Assembly (NCBI GenBank): GCA_016125285.1
Contig: WGMA01000042.1
Coordinates: 167,379 to 231,378 of the forward strand
DNA: 64,000 bases
DNA from: Phycisphaera sp.
Lineage (GTDB): Bacteria > Planctomycetota > Phycisphaerae > Phycisphaerales > Zrk34
Direction: 5' to 3'
Shown: positions 37,011 through 46,832 of the stretch, piece by piece
Position numbering within the stretch: position 1 is the stretch's first letter
Layout of the letters: the number at the start of each line of letters is the position of its first letter
Position numbers and translations under genes: made by a program
Notes under the pieces: model-generated
Seen by the model: the letters and a program-made list of their open reading frames with translations, nothing else
What the model was told of the DNA's origin: nothing
Database searches by the model: none

Positions 37011-37882
37011 AGAACGCGACGGAATACGCCAAGCGACTCGGCACGCTGCTGCGGCAGGTTCGCAAGTCGGTCAACGTGCCCGACACCGAACCGCTCGACG
37101 CGCTGCATCAGCTCATCCACGCCTTCCTCGCGTGGGAGACCAGTCGCAACCAGGCCGACCAGGCATACTCGAGACTGATGCACGCGGTGGTCGACGTCAA
37201 CGACCTGCGCGTGACCGACCCCTACGAGATCGTCGCCATCATCGGCGACGGCTACGCGCTGGCCAACGAGCGCGCCGAGCGGCTGATCCGCGCCCTGCAC
37301 GGCGTCTATTACGCCGAGCACGCGGTGAACCTCGATCGGCTCACGGACCTCAACAAACGCGACGCGCGGGCGTTCCTCGACAGGCTCGACGGCATGACGC
37401 CCTTCGTCGCGTCCTGCGTGATGCTGCTGAGCCTCAACAGCCACGCCGTGCCCGTCGACGACCAGCTCGTCGATCGCCTCAAGCGTGACCAGGTCGTCGA
37501 CCCCGACGCCACGCTCGAAGAAGTCCAGGCGTTCCTCGAGCACCAGATCCGCGCCGACGAGGGCGTCGAGGCTTTCTACTGCCTCCGTGCCTACGTCGAG
37601 CGGCCCATCAAGGTGAAGCTCGGACCGGCCAAGGGCCTCAAGGCGGCCAAGAAGACCACGAAGTCAACGACGAAGTCCAAGGCGACGACGAAGTCCAAGG
37701 CGTCGACCAAGAAGAAGACGACCAAGCGCACGACCAGATCGAAGGCGTCGACGAAGAAGAAGTCCGCCACGAAGTCGTCGTCCAAGAAGAGCCCCGCCAA
37801 GAAGACGACGCGGTCGAAGCCGACGACGAAGAAGAAGACCAGCAAGCAGACCACCACACGCAAGAAGTCGGCGCGGAAGTGA
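37007..37882 (+). CDS. HhH-GPD-like (endonuclease III-related) protein with lysine-rich histone-like tail
   Basis: A 291-residue protein. Residues 1-200 show an endonuclease III-like helical fold: LDALHQLIHAFLAWETSRNQ, then GMTPFVASCVMLLSLNSHAVPVDDQLVDRL. The HhH Lys of EndoIII is absent, but the Asp of PVDDQL is at the usual catalytic position, and the Fe-S cysteines are absent. Residues 200-291 are nearly all Lys/Thr/Ser/Ala, with repeats such as TKSK and STKKK, resembling histone H1 or an Hc1-like tail. Start is GTG, with GAGGAG 8 nt upstream and a 4-nt overlap with rbfA. It may bind or condense DNA; repair activity is uncertain. Confidence 0.72.
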   Translation: MKNATEYAKRLGTLLRQVRKSVNVPDTEPLDALHQLIHAFLAWETSRNQADQAYSRLMHAVVDVNDLRVTDPYEIVAIIGDGYALANERAERLIRALHGVYYAEHAVNLDRLTDLNKRDARAFLDRLDGMTPFVASCVMLLSLNSHAVPVDDQLVDRLKRDQVVDPDATLEEVQAFLEHQIRADEGVEAFYCLRAYVERPIKVKLGPAKGLKAAKKTTKSTTKSKATTKSKASTKKKTTKRTTRSKASTKKKSATKSSSKKSPAKKTTRSKPTTKKKTSKQTTTRKKSARK

Positions 37883-37952
37883 GCGTCGCATCGCAGTATC
37901 GGGTGGATCGATGGCCGCCGATTGTCGGCCGAGCAATGAGTGAGTAACCCCC

Positions 37953-38840
37953 ATGATTCGCCGCAGTGGAGATGAAGTGTTGAGGATCGGTCTGCCCAAG
38001 GGCAGCCTTCAGGATAGCACCGTGGACCTGTTCCGCCGGGCCGGGTATCACATCGACGTATCGAGCCGCGGGTACTACCCGACGATCGACGACCCCGAGC
38101 TGTCGTGCGTGATGTTCCGCGCCCAGGAGATGAGCCGCTACGTCGAGGACGGTGTGGTGGACCTGGGCATCACGGGGCACGACTGGATCATCGAGAACGG
38201 CTCGGACGTGCACGAGGTCACGGAGCTGCGTTACAGCAAGGCGACGAGCAAGCCGGCCCGCTGGGTGCTGGCGGTGCCCGACGAGTCGGAGGTCACGAAG
38301 CCCGAGGACCTGGCCGGCGGCATCATCGCCACGGAGCTGATCAACACCACGCGACGCTATTTCGAGGAGCGTAACGTGGATGTCAAGATTGAGTTTTCGT
38401 GGGGCGCCACGGAGGTCAAGGCCCGGCTGGTCGACGCGATTGTTGACATCACGGAGACCGGATCGTCGCTTCGGGCCAACAACCTGCGTATTGTGGATGA
38501 GTTGCTGTCGTCGACGACCCGCCTGATCGCGAACCATCAGGCGTGGAAGGACCCGCGCAAGCGAGATAAGATTGACAGCTTGGCCCTGCTGCTGCGGGGG
38601 GCGATCGGCGCCCGGCAGCTGGTGGGCCTGAAGATGAACGTCCCGCGAGACAAGATGCAGACCATCCTCGACATGCTGCCCGCCGAAAAGTCACCGACGG
38701 TTAACCCGTTGGCCGACGAGGGCTGGGTGGCGGTGGAGATCATCGTCGAGGGCCGCGTCGAGCGTGAGCTCGTGCCGCGGTTGCACAAGGCCGGGGCGAC
38801 CGGCATATTCAGCTATCCTCTGAACAAGGTCATTCATTGA
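37953..38840 (+). CDS. hisG: ATP phosphoribosyltransferase, long form
   Basis: A 295-residue first enzyme of histidine synthesis. VLRIGLPKGSLQDSTVDLF is the N-terminal family opening; VDLGITGHDWIIENG, GIIATELINTTRRYF, and IVDITETGSSLRANNL are conserved. A C-terminal regulatory domain (about 215-295, VGLKMNVPRDKMQTILDMLP) marks the long HisG type, which does not need HisZ and is feedback-inhibited by histidine. The start is unsure: ATG 37953 has no ribosome site, but GGAG at 37968-37971 precedes GTG 37977 and TTG 37980, which would shorten the protein by 8 or 9 residues. No other his gene is nearby. Confidence 0.93.
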   Translation: MIRRSGDEVLRIGLPKGSLQDSTVDLFRRAGYHIDVSSRGYYPTIDDPELSCVMFRAQEMSRYVEDGVVDLGITGHDWIIENGSDVHEVTELRYSKATSKPARWVLAVPDESEVTKPEDLAGGIIATELINTTRRYFEERNVDVKIEFSWGATEVKARLVDAIVDITETGSSLRANNLRIVDELLSSTTRLIANHQAWKDPRKRDKIDSLALLLRGAIGARQLVGLKMNVPRDKMQTILDMLPAEKSPTVNPLADEGWVAVEIIVEGRVERELVPRLHKAGATGIFSYPLNKVIH

Positions 38841-38841
38841 G

Positions 38842-41800
38842 TTGAGCCAGCACGCGAATCAAATCGGCCGCGGCGACACGGATCGGTCACACCCGTCGAA
38901 CGGGGCGATCGCCGGGACGTCGCTGCCGGGATGGCGCATCGTGATGACGCTGGCTGCGGCGCTGCTGATCGGGCTGTGTTGCGCGGCTCCGCTTCGGGCG
39001 CAGAACGCCGACACGCCGGACACCGATCCCGCGGCCGTCGACACGCCGGACCAGCCCGCCGCCGCGGACACGCCGGCGCGGGCCCGCGGCGCCGCGATCA
39101 CGCCGCCCGAGCTGCTCAAGCCCGACGACGTGCTGCCGCTCGCCGGTGACGACCTCAAGAAGGCGAGCCTGCCGCTCAACGAAGCGCTCAAGCAGGTCAA
39201 GAAGCCGGCGTTCCTCGAGGGCGTCGACCTGCCCGACATCGACAAACTCGACAACGCGGACGTCGAGGCCGACGCCCCCGAGGCGCGACCGAAGAACGCC
39301 GCCGACGCCGCGAAGGTTGAGGCCGACAAGCGTGAGCCTCCCGCCGAGGCGATCAAGGCCTACATCCGCGGGCGTGACGCCTACCTCAACAACTCGCGCT
39401 GGGAGGCGGCGCGTCAGCTCGAGCAGGCCGCCCGCCTCGATCCCCAGTCGCCGAAGATCCTCCGCATGCTCGGCACCGTCTACTTCGACATGGGCAACCA
39501 CGTCCGCGGCGCCCAGCGCCTGCAGGAGGCGGTCAAGCTCGACCCCGACGACTCGCAGAGCCTGTTCCTGCTCGGACGCTTCGCGTACCAGAAGGGCCGG
39601 TGGGACGAGGCGCTGATGACGCTGGCGTACTCCGCCCGCGCCGATCAGGACAGCATCGACCCCGTCGAGCGCCACCTGCGGATCTACTACATGGGCCAGT
39701 CGCTCATGCGGCTCGGCTACGACGCCGCGGCGGCCGACCTGCTCGAGAAGTACACGAAGATGCCCGACCAGATCGTCCGCTCGACGATGCTGCACCGCGA
39801 GCTGGCGTTCCTCAACCGTCAGCGCGATCGCGTGTACCTGCAGATCGGCGACGCGCTGATGCGGCTCGGCCGGGCCGTCGAAGCGGTCAAGTATTACTCG
39901 GTCGCCGTGCCGGGCGTGATGACCGAGCCGCAGGACGTGCTCGCACGCAAGGTCTACGCGTTGCTCGTGCTCAAGCAGAACATCCTGGCCGAACGCTCGC
40001 TCGTCGAGGAGCTGCGTCGCGGCCAGCAGTCGTCGAAGATGCTCGAGCTCGTGCCGTACCTCGCGGGCAAGACCGACGATCGCCAGCGGTTCGTCGACCT
40101 GCTCCGCTCGGTGTACCAGCAGAACGAGCGTCCGGCGGGCCTGGCGATGGCGATCGCCGAACTGCTCGACGAGGGCGAGGCCGAGAAGTTCCTGATCGAT
40201 CACCTGGCCAACAGCCCGCGCGACATGGTCGCCTACCAGGACCTGCTGTCGCGGCTGGCCGACCGTGACATGACACGCCTCGTGTCCACCGTCGTCAAGA
40301 TGATCCAGCTGCGTCCCGAGGCGGCCAACGAGTACCTCGAGGCGCTGGCCAAGCTGCGTCTGCGTGTCGACGACGTGCTCGCGGCGCTGGACAAGATCCC
40401 CGCCGACGTGCGCGACACCGCCGCGGCGTGGCACATGCGCGGCTTCGCGCTGCAGTCCGGCAACCGCGCCGCGCAGGCCGCCGCCGCGTACGACAAGGCG
40501 ATGGAGAAGGACCCCGCCTTCCTCGCGTCGCACATCGCCGCCGTCGACCTGCAGGTCCGCCTCCGCCGCTTCGACAAGGCCCTGGAGCTGCTCGACGCGA
40601 TCGCCAAGGAACGCCAGAACGACCCGAAGATGCGTTTCGCGCGGGCGCGGGTCTACATCGGCCTCGGCCGCAACGACGACGCCATCGCCATCATCAACGA
40701 CCTGCTCGCCCAGCAGCCGCGCAGCGTCGAGTACCGCCTGTTCAAGGCGCAGATCGAGATCGCCCAGCAGGACGTCGCCTCCGCCGAGCGCACGCTGCTG
40801 TCGATCCTCGACTTCGACCCGACCAACGAAGACGCGTACACCGCGCTGTTCAACCTGTACGAGAACAACCCGCGGACCGACTCGACGCAGTGGCTCCGCC
40901 TGCTGAAGCGCGCCCGCGACGAGGTCCCCGCCAGCCGCATCTCGCGGATGAAGATGGCCGAGTGGTACGACGCCAACCGCCAGTACGACCGCGCCGAGTC
41001 GCTGCTCAAGGAACTGCTCGACGAGGACAACGCCGACTACGAGGCGCTGATCAAGCTCGTCAACGTCTACAAGCGCGCCAACCAGTGGGAGAACGCCGAG
41101 ACGCTCCTGCTGGACCTGATGGACAAGAACCCGGACGACCCCACGCCGCTGCAGCTGTTCGCAGAGATCGCGCAGCGGCAGGGACGCCTCGAGCAGTTCT
41201 TCGCCCGCATGGAGGACCACCTCAAGCGCAAGGACCCGTCGTTCGCGACGCTCGAGCGCCTCGCGCAGCTCTACAGCCAGTGGGACAAGAACGTGCCGGC
41301 CGTCGATACGCTGGAACGCGCCTTCAAGGACTTCCCCAAGGACGCCACGGACCTGCGCGGCGACGTCCAGCGCGTGCGTGGCGCGGTGATGATCTACCTG
41401 CGCGGCAGCGAGCCCGACCGCGCGATCAAGCTGATCGACCTCGCCGTCAGCGAACACGCCGACGAGGCGCCGGACCTGTATTACCTCAAGGCGCTGGTTT
41501 ATCACGAGAAGAAGGAACCGAAGAACGCCGAGCAGGCGCTGCTCAGCGTGCTGAAGGTGGACCCGAATCACGCCGCGGCGAACAACGACCTGGGCTACCT
41601 GTGGGCCGACGAGGGACGCAACCTCGACAAGGCGCTGGAGATGGTGACGATCGCGGTGACGGCCGAGCAGGAGAACGCCGCGTACCTCGACTCGATGGGC
41701 TGGGTGCTCTACAAGCTCGGCCGATACGACGAGGCGGTTCGCCGTCTCGAAGAGGCCCGCACGAAGCCGCGCGGCACCGACGCGGTGATCCTCGAGCACC

Positions 41801-42015
41801 TCGGCGATGCGCTTTGGCGATCCGGCAAGAAGGACGAGGCCAAGACGCAGTGGCAGGCCGCGATGACGCAGGCCCGCTCCGAGGCGTCGCCCGACAACGC
41901 CGACGTCCGTGACCGCCTCGAGCAGAAGATCACCGCCGTGACCAACAGCGGCGAGCCGGAAGTCGCGCCCGTCGGTCCCGCCGGGGCCCCCAAGCCGCCC
42001 GACCCGCAGCAGTAA
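38842..42015 (+). CDS. Large secreted TPR protein
   Basis: Up to 1057 residues. A hydrophobic export signal (about 35-54; TLAAALLIGLCCAAPLRAQ) precedes a Pro/Ala/Asp linker. Then come many tetratricopeptide repeats: from AIKAYIRGRDAYLNNSRWEA through the 300-residue middle to LAYLDSMGWVLYKLGRYDEA near the end (about 15 units or more). The C-terminus is Pro-rich. Start choice is open: TTG 38842 is 1 nt after hisG, and a GTG/ATG pair at 38941/38944 lies just before the signal core. Large periplasmic TPR proteins of this type are scaffolds; no partner can be named. Confidence 0.8.
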   Translation: MSQHANQIGRGDTDRSHPSNGAIAGTSLPGWRIVMTLAAALLIGLCCAAPLRAQNADTPDTDPAAVDTPDQPAAADTPARARGAAITPPELLKPDDVLPLAGDDLKKASLPLNEALKQVKKPAFLEGVDLPDIDKLDNADVEADAPEARPKNAADAAKVEADKREPPAEAIKAYIRGRDAYLNNSRWEAARQLEQAARLDPQSPKILRMLGTVYFDMGNHVRGAQRLQEAVKLDPDDSQSLFLLGRFAYQKGRWDEALMTLAYSARADQDSIDPVERHLRIYYMGQSLMRLGYDAAAADLLEKYTKMPDQIVRSTMLHRELAFLNRQRDRVYLQIGDALMRLGRAVEAVKYYSVAVPGVMTEPQDVLARKVYALLVLKQNILAERSLVEELRRGQQSSKMLELVPYLAGKTDDRQRFVDLLRSVYQQNERPAGLAMAIAELLDEGEAEKFLIDHLANSPRDMVAYQDLLSRLADRDMTRLVSTVVKMIQLRPEAANEYLEALAKLRLRVDDVLAALDKIPADVRDTAAAWHMRGFALQSGNRAAQAAAAYDKAMEKDPAFLASHIAAVDLQVRLRRFDKALELLDAIAKERQNDPKMRFARARVYIGLGRNDDAIAIINDLLAQQPRSVEYRLFKAQIEIAQQDVASAERTLLSILDFDPTNEDAYTALFNLYENNPRTDSTQWLRLLKRARDEVPASRISRMKMAEWYDANRQYDRAESLLKELLDEDNADYEALIKLVNVYKRANQWENAETLLLDLMDKNPDDPTPLQLFAEIAQRQGRLEQFFARMEDHLKRKDPSFATLERLAQLYSQWDKNVPAVDTLERAFKDFPKDATDLRGDVQRVRGAVMIYLRGSEPDRAIKLIDLAVSEHADEAPDLYYLKALVYHEKKEPKNAEQALLSVLKVDPNHAAANNDLGYLWADEGRNLDKALEMVTIAVTAEQENAAYLDSMGWVLYKLGRYDEAVRRLEEARTKPRGTDAVILEHLGDALWRSGKKDEAKTQWQAAMTQARSEASPDNADVRDRLEQKITAVTNSGEPEVAPVGPAGAPKPPDPQQ

Positions 42016-42130
42016 CCCGTCGGTCGCCGGCTCCGGTCGCGATCGACGTTCGGTCGACGCGCGATCCCTTCCCATCACAACGTCAACACCTCACCCGACT
42101 CAACGTCGGTGTTACCTCGGAGCAATCGCC

Positions 42131-42874
42131 ATGGCAGGTCACAGCAAATGGGCCAACATCAAGCACCGCAAGGCCCGGCAGGACGCCAAGAAGTCCAAGA
42201 TGTGGAGCAAGTGCGCCAAGGCCATCATGGTCGCCGCACGCGCCGGCGGCGGCGACCCGTCGATGAACCTCACGCTGCGCTACGCCATCGACGACGCCAA
42301 AGCCGAGAACATGCCCAAGGACAACATCGAGAACGCCATCAAGAAGGGCAGCGGCGAACTCGGCGCCGAGAATATCGAGTCCGTCGTCTACGAGGGCTAC
42401 GCCCCCGGCGGCGTCGCCATCCTCATCGACTGCCTGACCGACAACAAGAACCGCACCGTCGGCGAACTCCGCACCATCTTCTCCAAGGGCGGCGGCAACC
42501 TCGGCACGTCGGGGTCCGTCTCCTACCTGTTCACGCCGAAGGGCGTGATCACGCTGGCCAAGGACGCCGCCGACGAGGAACGCATCATGGAGATCGCGCT
42601 CGAGGCCGGCGCCGACGACGTCAGCGACGAGGGCGAGGTCTGGCGTGTCTCCACCGAGCCCGCCGCCTATCACGCCGTCCGCGGCGCGTTCGAGGAAGCC
42701 GGGCTCGAGTTCGACGCCGAGCTGACCATGGAGCCGGCCAACACCATCGAGGTCGCCGGCAAGACCGCCCAGCAGGTGCTCAACATGATGGACCTGCTCG
42801 AAGACCACGACGACGTGCAGAAGGTCTTCGCGAACTTCGACATCTCCGAGGACGAGCTCGCCGCGATGGAGTGA
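42131..42874 (+). CDS. yebC: YebC/PmpR family protein
   Basis: A 247-residue protein opening with MAGHSKWANIKHRKARQDAK, the family signature, then FSKGGGNLGTSGSVSYLF and a C-terminal domain ending at EDHDDVQKVFANF. YebC proteins are transcription regulators or, as shown more recently for related members, help ribosomes at proline stretches. Here translation factors lie upstream, in line with the latter. GGAG about 9 nt before the ATG. Length normal. Confidence 0.95.
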   Translation: MAGHSKWANIKHRKARQDAKKSKMWSKCAKAIMVAARAGGGDPSMNLTLRYAIDDAKAENMPKDNIENAIKKGSGELGAENIESVVYEGYAPGGVAILIDCLTDNKNRTVGELRTIFSKGGGNLGTSGSVSYLFTPKGVITLAKDAADEERIMEIALEAGADDVSDEGEVWRVSTEPAAYHAVRGAFEEAGLEFDAELTMEPANTIEVAGKTAQQVLNMMDLLEDHDDVQKVFANFDISEDELAAME

Positions 42875-42944
42875 GGCACTACCGAAGAGTGTTGACCACA
42901 ATGCGTGTATAATCCGTCCTAATCCAAGCACCGGGGACGCACGC

Positions 42945-44075
42945 ATGCCGGAGTTCGTGATCACGTCGACCGATTCGGCGGGACGCCGCGCGACGGATAT
43001 CTACATTGCCGAAACACGCGACGCCGCCGTAGAGGAACTGCGGCAACGCGGCCACGCCAACATCGAGCTGCACACGGGTGAATTCGAAGGCGACACATGC
43101 CACAGCAGGTTGGCCGCCGAACTGGGTGGCCCCGACAGGTACCTCCGGTGGAGGCGGCTGAGCCGCGTCAGACATCGGGCCCTGCTTCTTGTACGCCTTG
43201 TCCGTACATTGTGGTGGTATTTCGTGCCGCCGCTCGCCTATCTGCTGATCCGTCTGATCAACCACCACCCCTGGCGGCCGCTCGACACGATCGTCGTGGG
43301 AATCTTCATCGCCGGTCTGATGGCGGTGCTGTGGATCGTATCAAATCGGCCATCGAAGTCTTTTCATGGTTACCTCGACGCGATGAACTGGGGACGCTAC
43401 GACGAGGCCGGACAGCACCTCGAAGCATTGAAGGACAAGATCTCGGAGAGGTCGCGCTGCGTGTTTCAATCGAAGCTGCTTGCGGCACGAGGGCATTTGC
43501 AAACCGCGCTGACGAACTGGGCCGCGTATGAACACTCGGAAGGGCTGCCGCAATGGGAATACCACCTGCATCGGGTTGAGATCAACTCATACGGCCATGC
43601 TCACCAGAGTGCGCTTGAAGACGCACGCGCGGCTTACGAAGAAGCCCCGTCACAGCCGCTGGTTCTGGTGACGCTGGCGACCGCCCTGGCGCTCACTGAG
43701 GCCGACTACGACGGCGCCGAGCGGCTGCTGGTTGAAGCCGAGCGACACCCCATATCGACCGCAGAGCGGTTCGGGCTTTCGGCCGTGTGGGGCGCGATCG
43801 CGTGCGGCCGCGGCGAATACGCCGAAGCGCTGGAGATGTTCACCGAGGCGGTTCGGTTGCTGCAAGGCGAACACAGGACCGTTTTGACCCAGAAAGTTGT
43901 CAACGAGTTTCACATGTGGATGGTGATCGCCTACGCCGGGCTGGGCGACGCCGAGAACGCGCGGAAGACATTCCGGAAGGCCGCGCCGATGCTGCGTGCT
44001 CTTCAGGACGATGTCAGCCTGCCCCGAGCGGAGGCGGCGTTACGCAGCCTGAACATTGACCCCGACAACTGCTGA
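42945..44075 (+). CDS. Membrane TPR protein with GspF-N-like N-terminal domain
   Basis: A 376-residue protein. Residues 1-45 (MPEFVITSTDSAGRRATDIY, then RDAAVEELRQRGHANIEL) resemble the first subdomain of type II secretion protein GspF, in which a modification/kinase-like small fold is seen. A pair of hydrophobic helices (about 83-105 and 113-135) is followed by a TPR-like helical half from about 145 to 365. TATAAT at 42908-42913 would give a leader of about 25 nt. Codon use is slightly less GC-rich than its neighbours, consistent with later acquisition, though this is weak. Function unknown. Confidence 0.65.
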   Translation: MPEFVITSTDSAGRRATDIYIAETRDAAVEELRQRGHANIELHTGEFEGDTCHSRLAAELGGPDRYLRWRRLSRVRHRALLLVRLVRTLWWYFVPPLAYLLIRLINHHPWRPLDTIVVGIFIAGLMAVLWIVSNRPSKSFHGYLDAMNWGRYDEAGQHLEALKDKISERSRCVFQSKLLAARGHLQTALTNWAAYEHSEGLPQWEYHLHRVEINSYGHAHQSALEDARAAYEEAPSQPLVLVTLATALALTEADYDGAERLLVEAERHPISTAERFGLSAVWGAIACGRGEYAEALEMFTEAVRLLQGEHRTVLTQKVVNEFHMWMVIAYAGLGDAENARKTFRKAAPMLRALQDDVSLPRAEAALRSLNIDPDNC

Positions 44076-44175
44076 TATCCGCGGGGTTTTTGATTCGCCG
44101 AATCGGGCTTTGCAAATCCCGTAGCGCGGTGTCATGCTTTGGGCTAGACTTCCGGCTAACGAAAGCGAGGACACC

Positions 44176-45222
44176 GTGGCTGGCGACACGATGAAAGCAT
44201 TGGTCAAGGCGGAACGCGACATCGGGCTCTGGCTCGAGGACGTGCCCGTGCCGACCCCGGGCATCAACGACGTGCTCATCCGCGTCCACAAGACCGGCAT
44301 CTGCGGCACCGACGTGCACATCTACAAGTGGGACGAGTGGGCGCAGAAGACCATCCCCGTGCCGATGGTCGTCGGACACGAGTTCGTCGGCGAGATCGTC
44401 GCCGTCGGCTCCAACGTCATCGATTTCCACGTCGGCCAGCGCGTCAGCGGCGAGGGGCACGTCGTGTGCGGTCGCTGTCGCAACTGCATGGCGGGGCGGC
44501 GGCACCTGTGCGCGCACACCTCCGGCGTCGGCGTCAACCGGCCCGGCGCGTTCGCCGAGTACATCAAGCTCCCCATGGCCAACGTATGGGAGCAGGCCCC
44601 CGAGGTCTCCGACGACGAGGCCGCGATCTTCGATCCCTACGGCAACGCCGTGCACACCGCGCTGCAGTTCGACCTGCTCGGCGAGGACGTGCTGATCACC
44701 GGCGCCGGGCCCATCGGCATCATGGCCGCCGCCGTGTGCAAGCACGCCGGCGCGCGATACGTCGTGATCACCGACGTGAATCCCTACCGGCTCGCGCTGG
44801 CCGAACGTATGGGCGTCACCCGCGCCGTCGACGTCCGCAGCACGAAGCTCGCCGACGTCCAGAAAGAGCTCGGCATGGAGGAAGGCTTCGACGTCGGACT
44901 CGAGATGTCCGGCAACGCCCAGGCCTTCAACGACCTGCTGGCCAACATGTGCCACGGCGGCAAGGTCGCCATCCTCGGCATCCCGCCGCACGAGTTCCCC
45001 ATCGATTGGAACGTCGTGATCTTCAACATGCTCACGCTGAAGGGCGTCTACGGCCGCGAGATGTACGAGACCTGGTACAAGATGACCGTCATGATCCAGG
45101 GCGGCCTCGACATCAAGCCGATCATCACCCACCGCTACCGATACGACGAGTTCCAGAAGGGCTTCGACGCGATGCTCAGCGGCGAGTCCGGCAAGGTGGT
45201 TCTCGACTGGACGGAGATCTGA
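44176..45222 (+). CDS. tdh: L-threonine 3-dehydrogenase
   Basis: A 348-residue zinc-dependent, NAD-linked medium-chain dehydrogenase that makes 2-amino-3-ketobutyrate from threonine. Catalytic zinc ligands: Cys of [14 protein letters not shown], and His-Glu of [13 protein letters not shown] structural zinc site is [17 protein letters not shown]. The Rossmann motif is [16 protein letters not shown]. Start GTG 44176 has GAGGA 4 nt upstream; ATG 44191 is too far (19 nt) from it. TAGACT at 44145-44150 is a candidate -10. Three nt before kbl, an operon. Confidence 0.93.
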   Translation: MAGDTMKALVKAERDIGLWLEDVPVPTPGINDVLIRVHKTGICGTDVHIYKWDEWAQKTIPVPMVVGHEFVGEIVAVGSNVIDFHVGQRVSGEGHVVCGRCRNCMAGRRHLCAHTSGVGVNRPGAFAEYIKLPMANVWEQAPEVSDDEAAIFDPYGNAVHTALQFDLLGEDVLITGAGPIGIMAAAVCKHAGARYVVITDVNPYRLALAERMGVTRAVDVRSTKLADVQKELGMEEGFDVGLEMSGNAQAFNDLLANMCHGGKVAILGIPPHEFPIDWNVVIFNMLTLKGVYGREMYETWYKMTVMIQGGLDIKPIITHRYRYDEFQKGFDAMLSGESGKVVLDWTEI

Positions 45223-45225
45223 CCG

Positions 45226-46416
45226 ATGTATGACCGCTTCCAGGAACACCTCACGCAACAACTGAGCGAGGTCCGCGACGCCGGCCTGTACAAGGCCGAG
45301 CGCGTCATCACCACGCACCAGAAGGCCCACATCGCCACCACCGAGCGCCCCGACGTGCTCAACATGTGCGCCAACAACTACCTCGGCCTCGCCGATCACC
45401 CCGACATCATCGCCGCGGCGCACGCCGGGCTCGACGCCCACGGCTACGGCATGGCGTCCGTCCGATTCATCTGCGGCACGCAGGACGCACACAAGGACCT
45501 CGAGAAGGCTGTCAGCAAATTCCTCGGCACGCAGGACACGATCCTCTACACGTCTTGCTTCGACGCCAACGGCGGCCTCTTCGAAACCCTGCTCGGGCCC
45601 GAAGACGCGATCATCTCCGACGAGCTGAACCACGCGTCCATCATCGACGGCGTGCGACTCTGCAAGGCCAAGCGGTTCCGCTACAAGAACAACGACATGG
45701 CCGACCTGGAGACGCAGCTCAAGGCCGCCGTCGACGCCGGGTCGCGCTTCCGCATGATCGCCACCGACGGCGTGTTCTCGATGGACGGCTATATCGCCAA
45801 CCTGCCCGGCGTCTGTGAACTGGCCGACAAGTACGACGCGCTGGTCATGGTCGACGACTCGCACTCCACCGGCTTCATGGGCGACACCGGCCGCGGCACC
45901 CACGAGTACCACGGCGTCATGGACCGCGTCGACGTGATCACCTCGACGCTCGGCAAGGCCCTCGGCGGCGCGTCCGGCGGGTTCACGTCCGGCCGGGCCG
46001 AGATCGTCGAGTACCTCCGCCAGCGCTCGCGCCCGTACCTGTTCAGCAACACGCTCGCGCCGCCGATCGTCGCCGGGTCGCTCAAGGCCCTCGAACTGGT
46101 CACCGGCTCGACCGCGCTGCGCGACAAGCTGCACGCCAATACGAAGCTCTTCCGCGCCGGCATGACCGAGCGCGGCTTCAACATCCTCCAGGGCGACCAC
46201 CCGATCACGCCCATCATGCTCGGTGACGCCGCGCTCGCCGGCCGCATGGCCGACGCGATGCTCGCCAAGGGCGTTTACGTCATCGGATTCTTCTTCCCCG
46301 TCGTGCCCCAGGGCAAGGCCCGCATCCGCGTGCAGGTCTCCGCGGCGCACAGCACCGACGACCTCCACTTCGCGATGGACGCCTTCGCCGCGGTCAAGGC
46401 CGAGCTGGGGATCTGA
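45226..46416 (+). CDS. kbl: 2-amino-3-ketobutyrate CoA ligase (glycine C-acetyltransferase)
   Basis: A 396-residue PLP enzyme that splits 2-amino-3-ketobutyrate with CoA to glycine and acetyl-CoA, the second step after Tdh. Motifs: [43 protein letters not shown], and PLP-binding Lys in [11 protein letters not shown]-terminal [15 protein letters not shown] is typical. It starts 3 nt after tdh, confirming a two-gene threonine-degradation operon. Length fits Kbl. Confidence 0.95.
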   Translation: MYDRFQEHLTQQLSEVRDAGLYKAERVITTHQKAHIATTERPDVLNMCANNYLGLADHPDIIAAAHAGLDAHGYGMASVRFICGTQDAHKDLEKAVSKFLGTQDTILYTSCFDANGGLFETLLGPEDAIISDELNHASIIDGVRLCKAKRFRYKNNDMADLETQLKAAVDAGSRFRMIATDGVFSMDGYIANLPGVCELADKYDALVMVDDSHSTGFMGDTGRGTHEYHGVMDRVDVITSTLGKALGGASGGFTSGRAEIVEYLRQRSRPYLFSNTLAPPIVAGSLKALELVTGSTALRDKLHANTKLFRAGMTERGFNILQGDHPITPIMLGDAALAGRMADAMLAKGVYVIGFFFPVVPQGKARIRVQVSAAHSTDDLHFAMDAFAAVKAELGI

Positions 46417-46423
46417 TCTAAAA

Positions 46424-46462
46424 CTCCCTCTCCCTTGAGGGAGAGGGCAGGGGTGAGGGTGA
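46424..46462. repeat. Widespread palindromic intergenic repeat (CCCTCTCCCT type)
   Basis: CCCTCTCCCT (46426-46435), TG, AGGGAGAGGG (46438-46447) form a 10-bp perfect stem, followed by CAGGGGTGAGGGTGAA. This sequence type occurs as an intergenic repeat in many unrelated bacteria. It lies 7 nt after the kbl stop and may act as its transcript end. Confidence 0.7.
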
Positions 46463-46496
46463 AGTCTCCGAATACACTCACCGCGGCTAAGTTACT

Positions 46497-46832
46497 TCAT
46501 TCACCGCTCGCGGGCGTCACCGTGTACAGCCACCACCGCCGCTTCGCCTGCCGCTTCGACCGCGCCTGGCGCTCGAAGTAGAGCTTCATGACCGAGCCGT
46601 CGGTCGTCTCCACCTCGTACCAATGCTTCCGCAGGTAGACCTCGGGCGAACCGTTGCGGCAGGGCGATGAGTCCTTCCACACGCTGATCACCCGCGCCAC
46701 CTCGTACCGCGTGCCGCGCCACGTGAACACGCCAGGCAACCCCGGCGCGCCCGTCGCCATCCGCGCCGTGTCCATCGCGGACCGGTCCGGCTCGATCGCC
46801 TCACTGACAAACTGTTCGCGTGTGGATGGCAT
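46497..46832 (-). CDS. Small conserved hypothetical protein (DUF6504-like)
   Basis: A 111-residue protein. After a charged N-terminus (MPSTREQFVSEAIEPDRSA) it has PGVFTWRGTRYEVARVISVWKD and HWYEVETTDGSVMKLYFERQ, and ends in RRWWLYTV. The pattern of WRG-x-YEV and YFERQ recalls the small DUF6504 family. The exact role is unknown. A TACAAT box on the minus strand (46847-46852) is 14 nt from the ATG at 46832, a short-leader arrangement. An earlier in-frame ATG at 46895 lies beyond that promoter. Confidence 0.65.
   Translation of the reverse strand: MPSTREQFVSEAIEPDRSAMDTARMATGAPGLPGVFTWRGTRYEVARVISVWKDSSPCRNGSPEVYLRKHWYEVETTDGSVMKLYFERQARSKRQAKRRWWLYTVTPASGE

Noticed and set aside
37591..37863. 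A minus-strand frame rich in Phe/Val opposite the Lys-rich tail
   Set aside because: It is the complement of AAG/ACG repeats in the tail of the HhH-like protein.
38887..42078. A 1063-codon minus-strand frame opposite the TPR gene
   Set aside because: It mirrors the TPR gene, with a Val/Leu/Arg/His bias typical of antisense frames. No domain was seen.
42892..42913. TTGACC as the -35 of the GspF-N-like gene promoter
   Set aside because: The spacing to TATAAT is only 10 nt, too short for a sigma-70 promoter.
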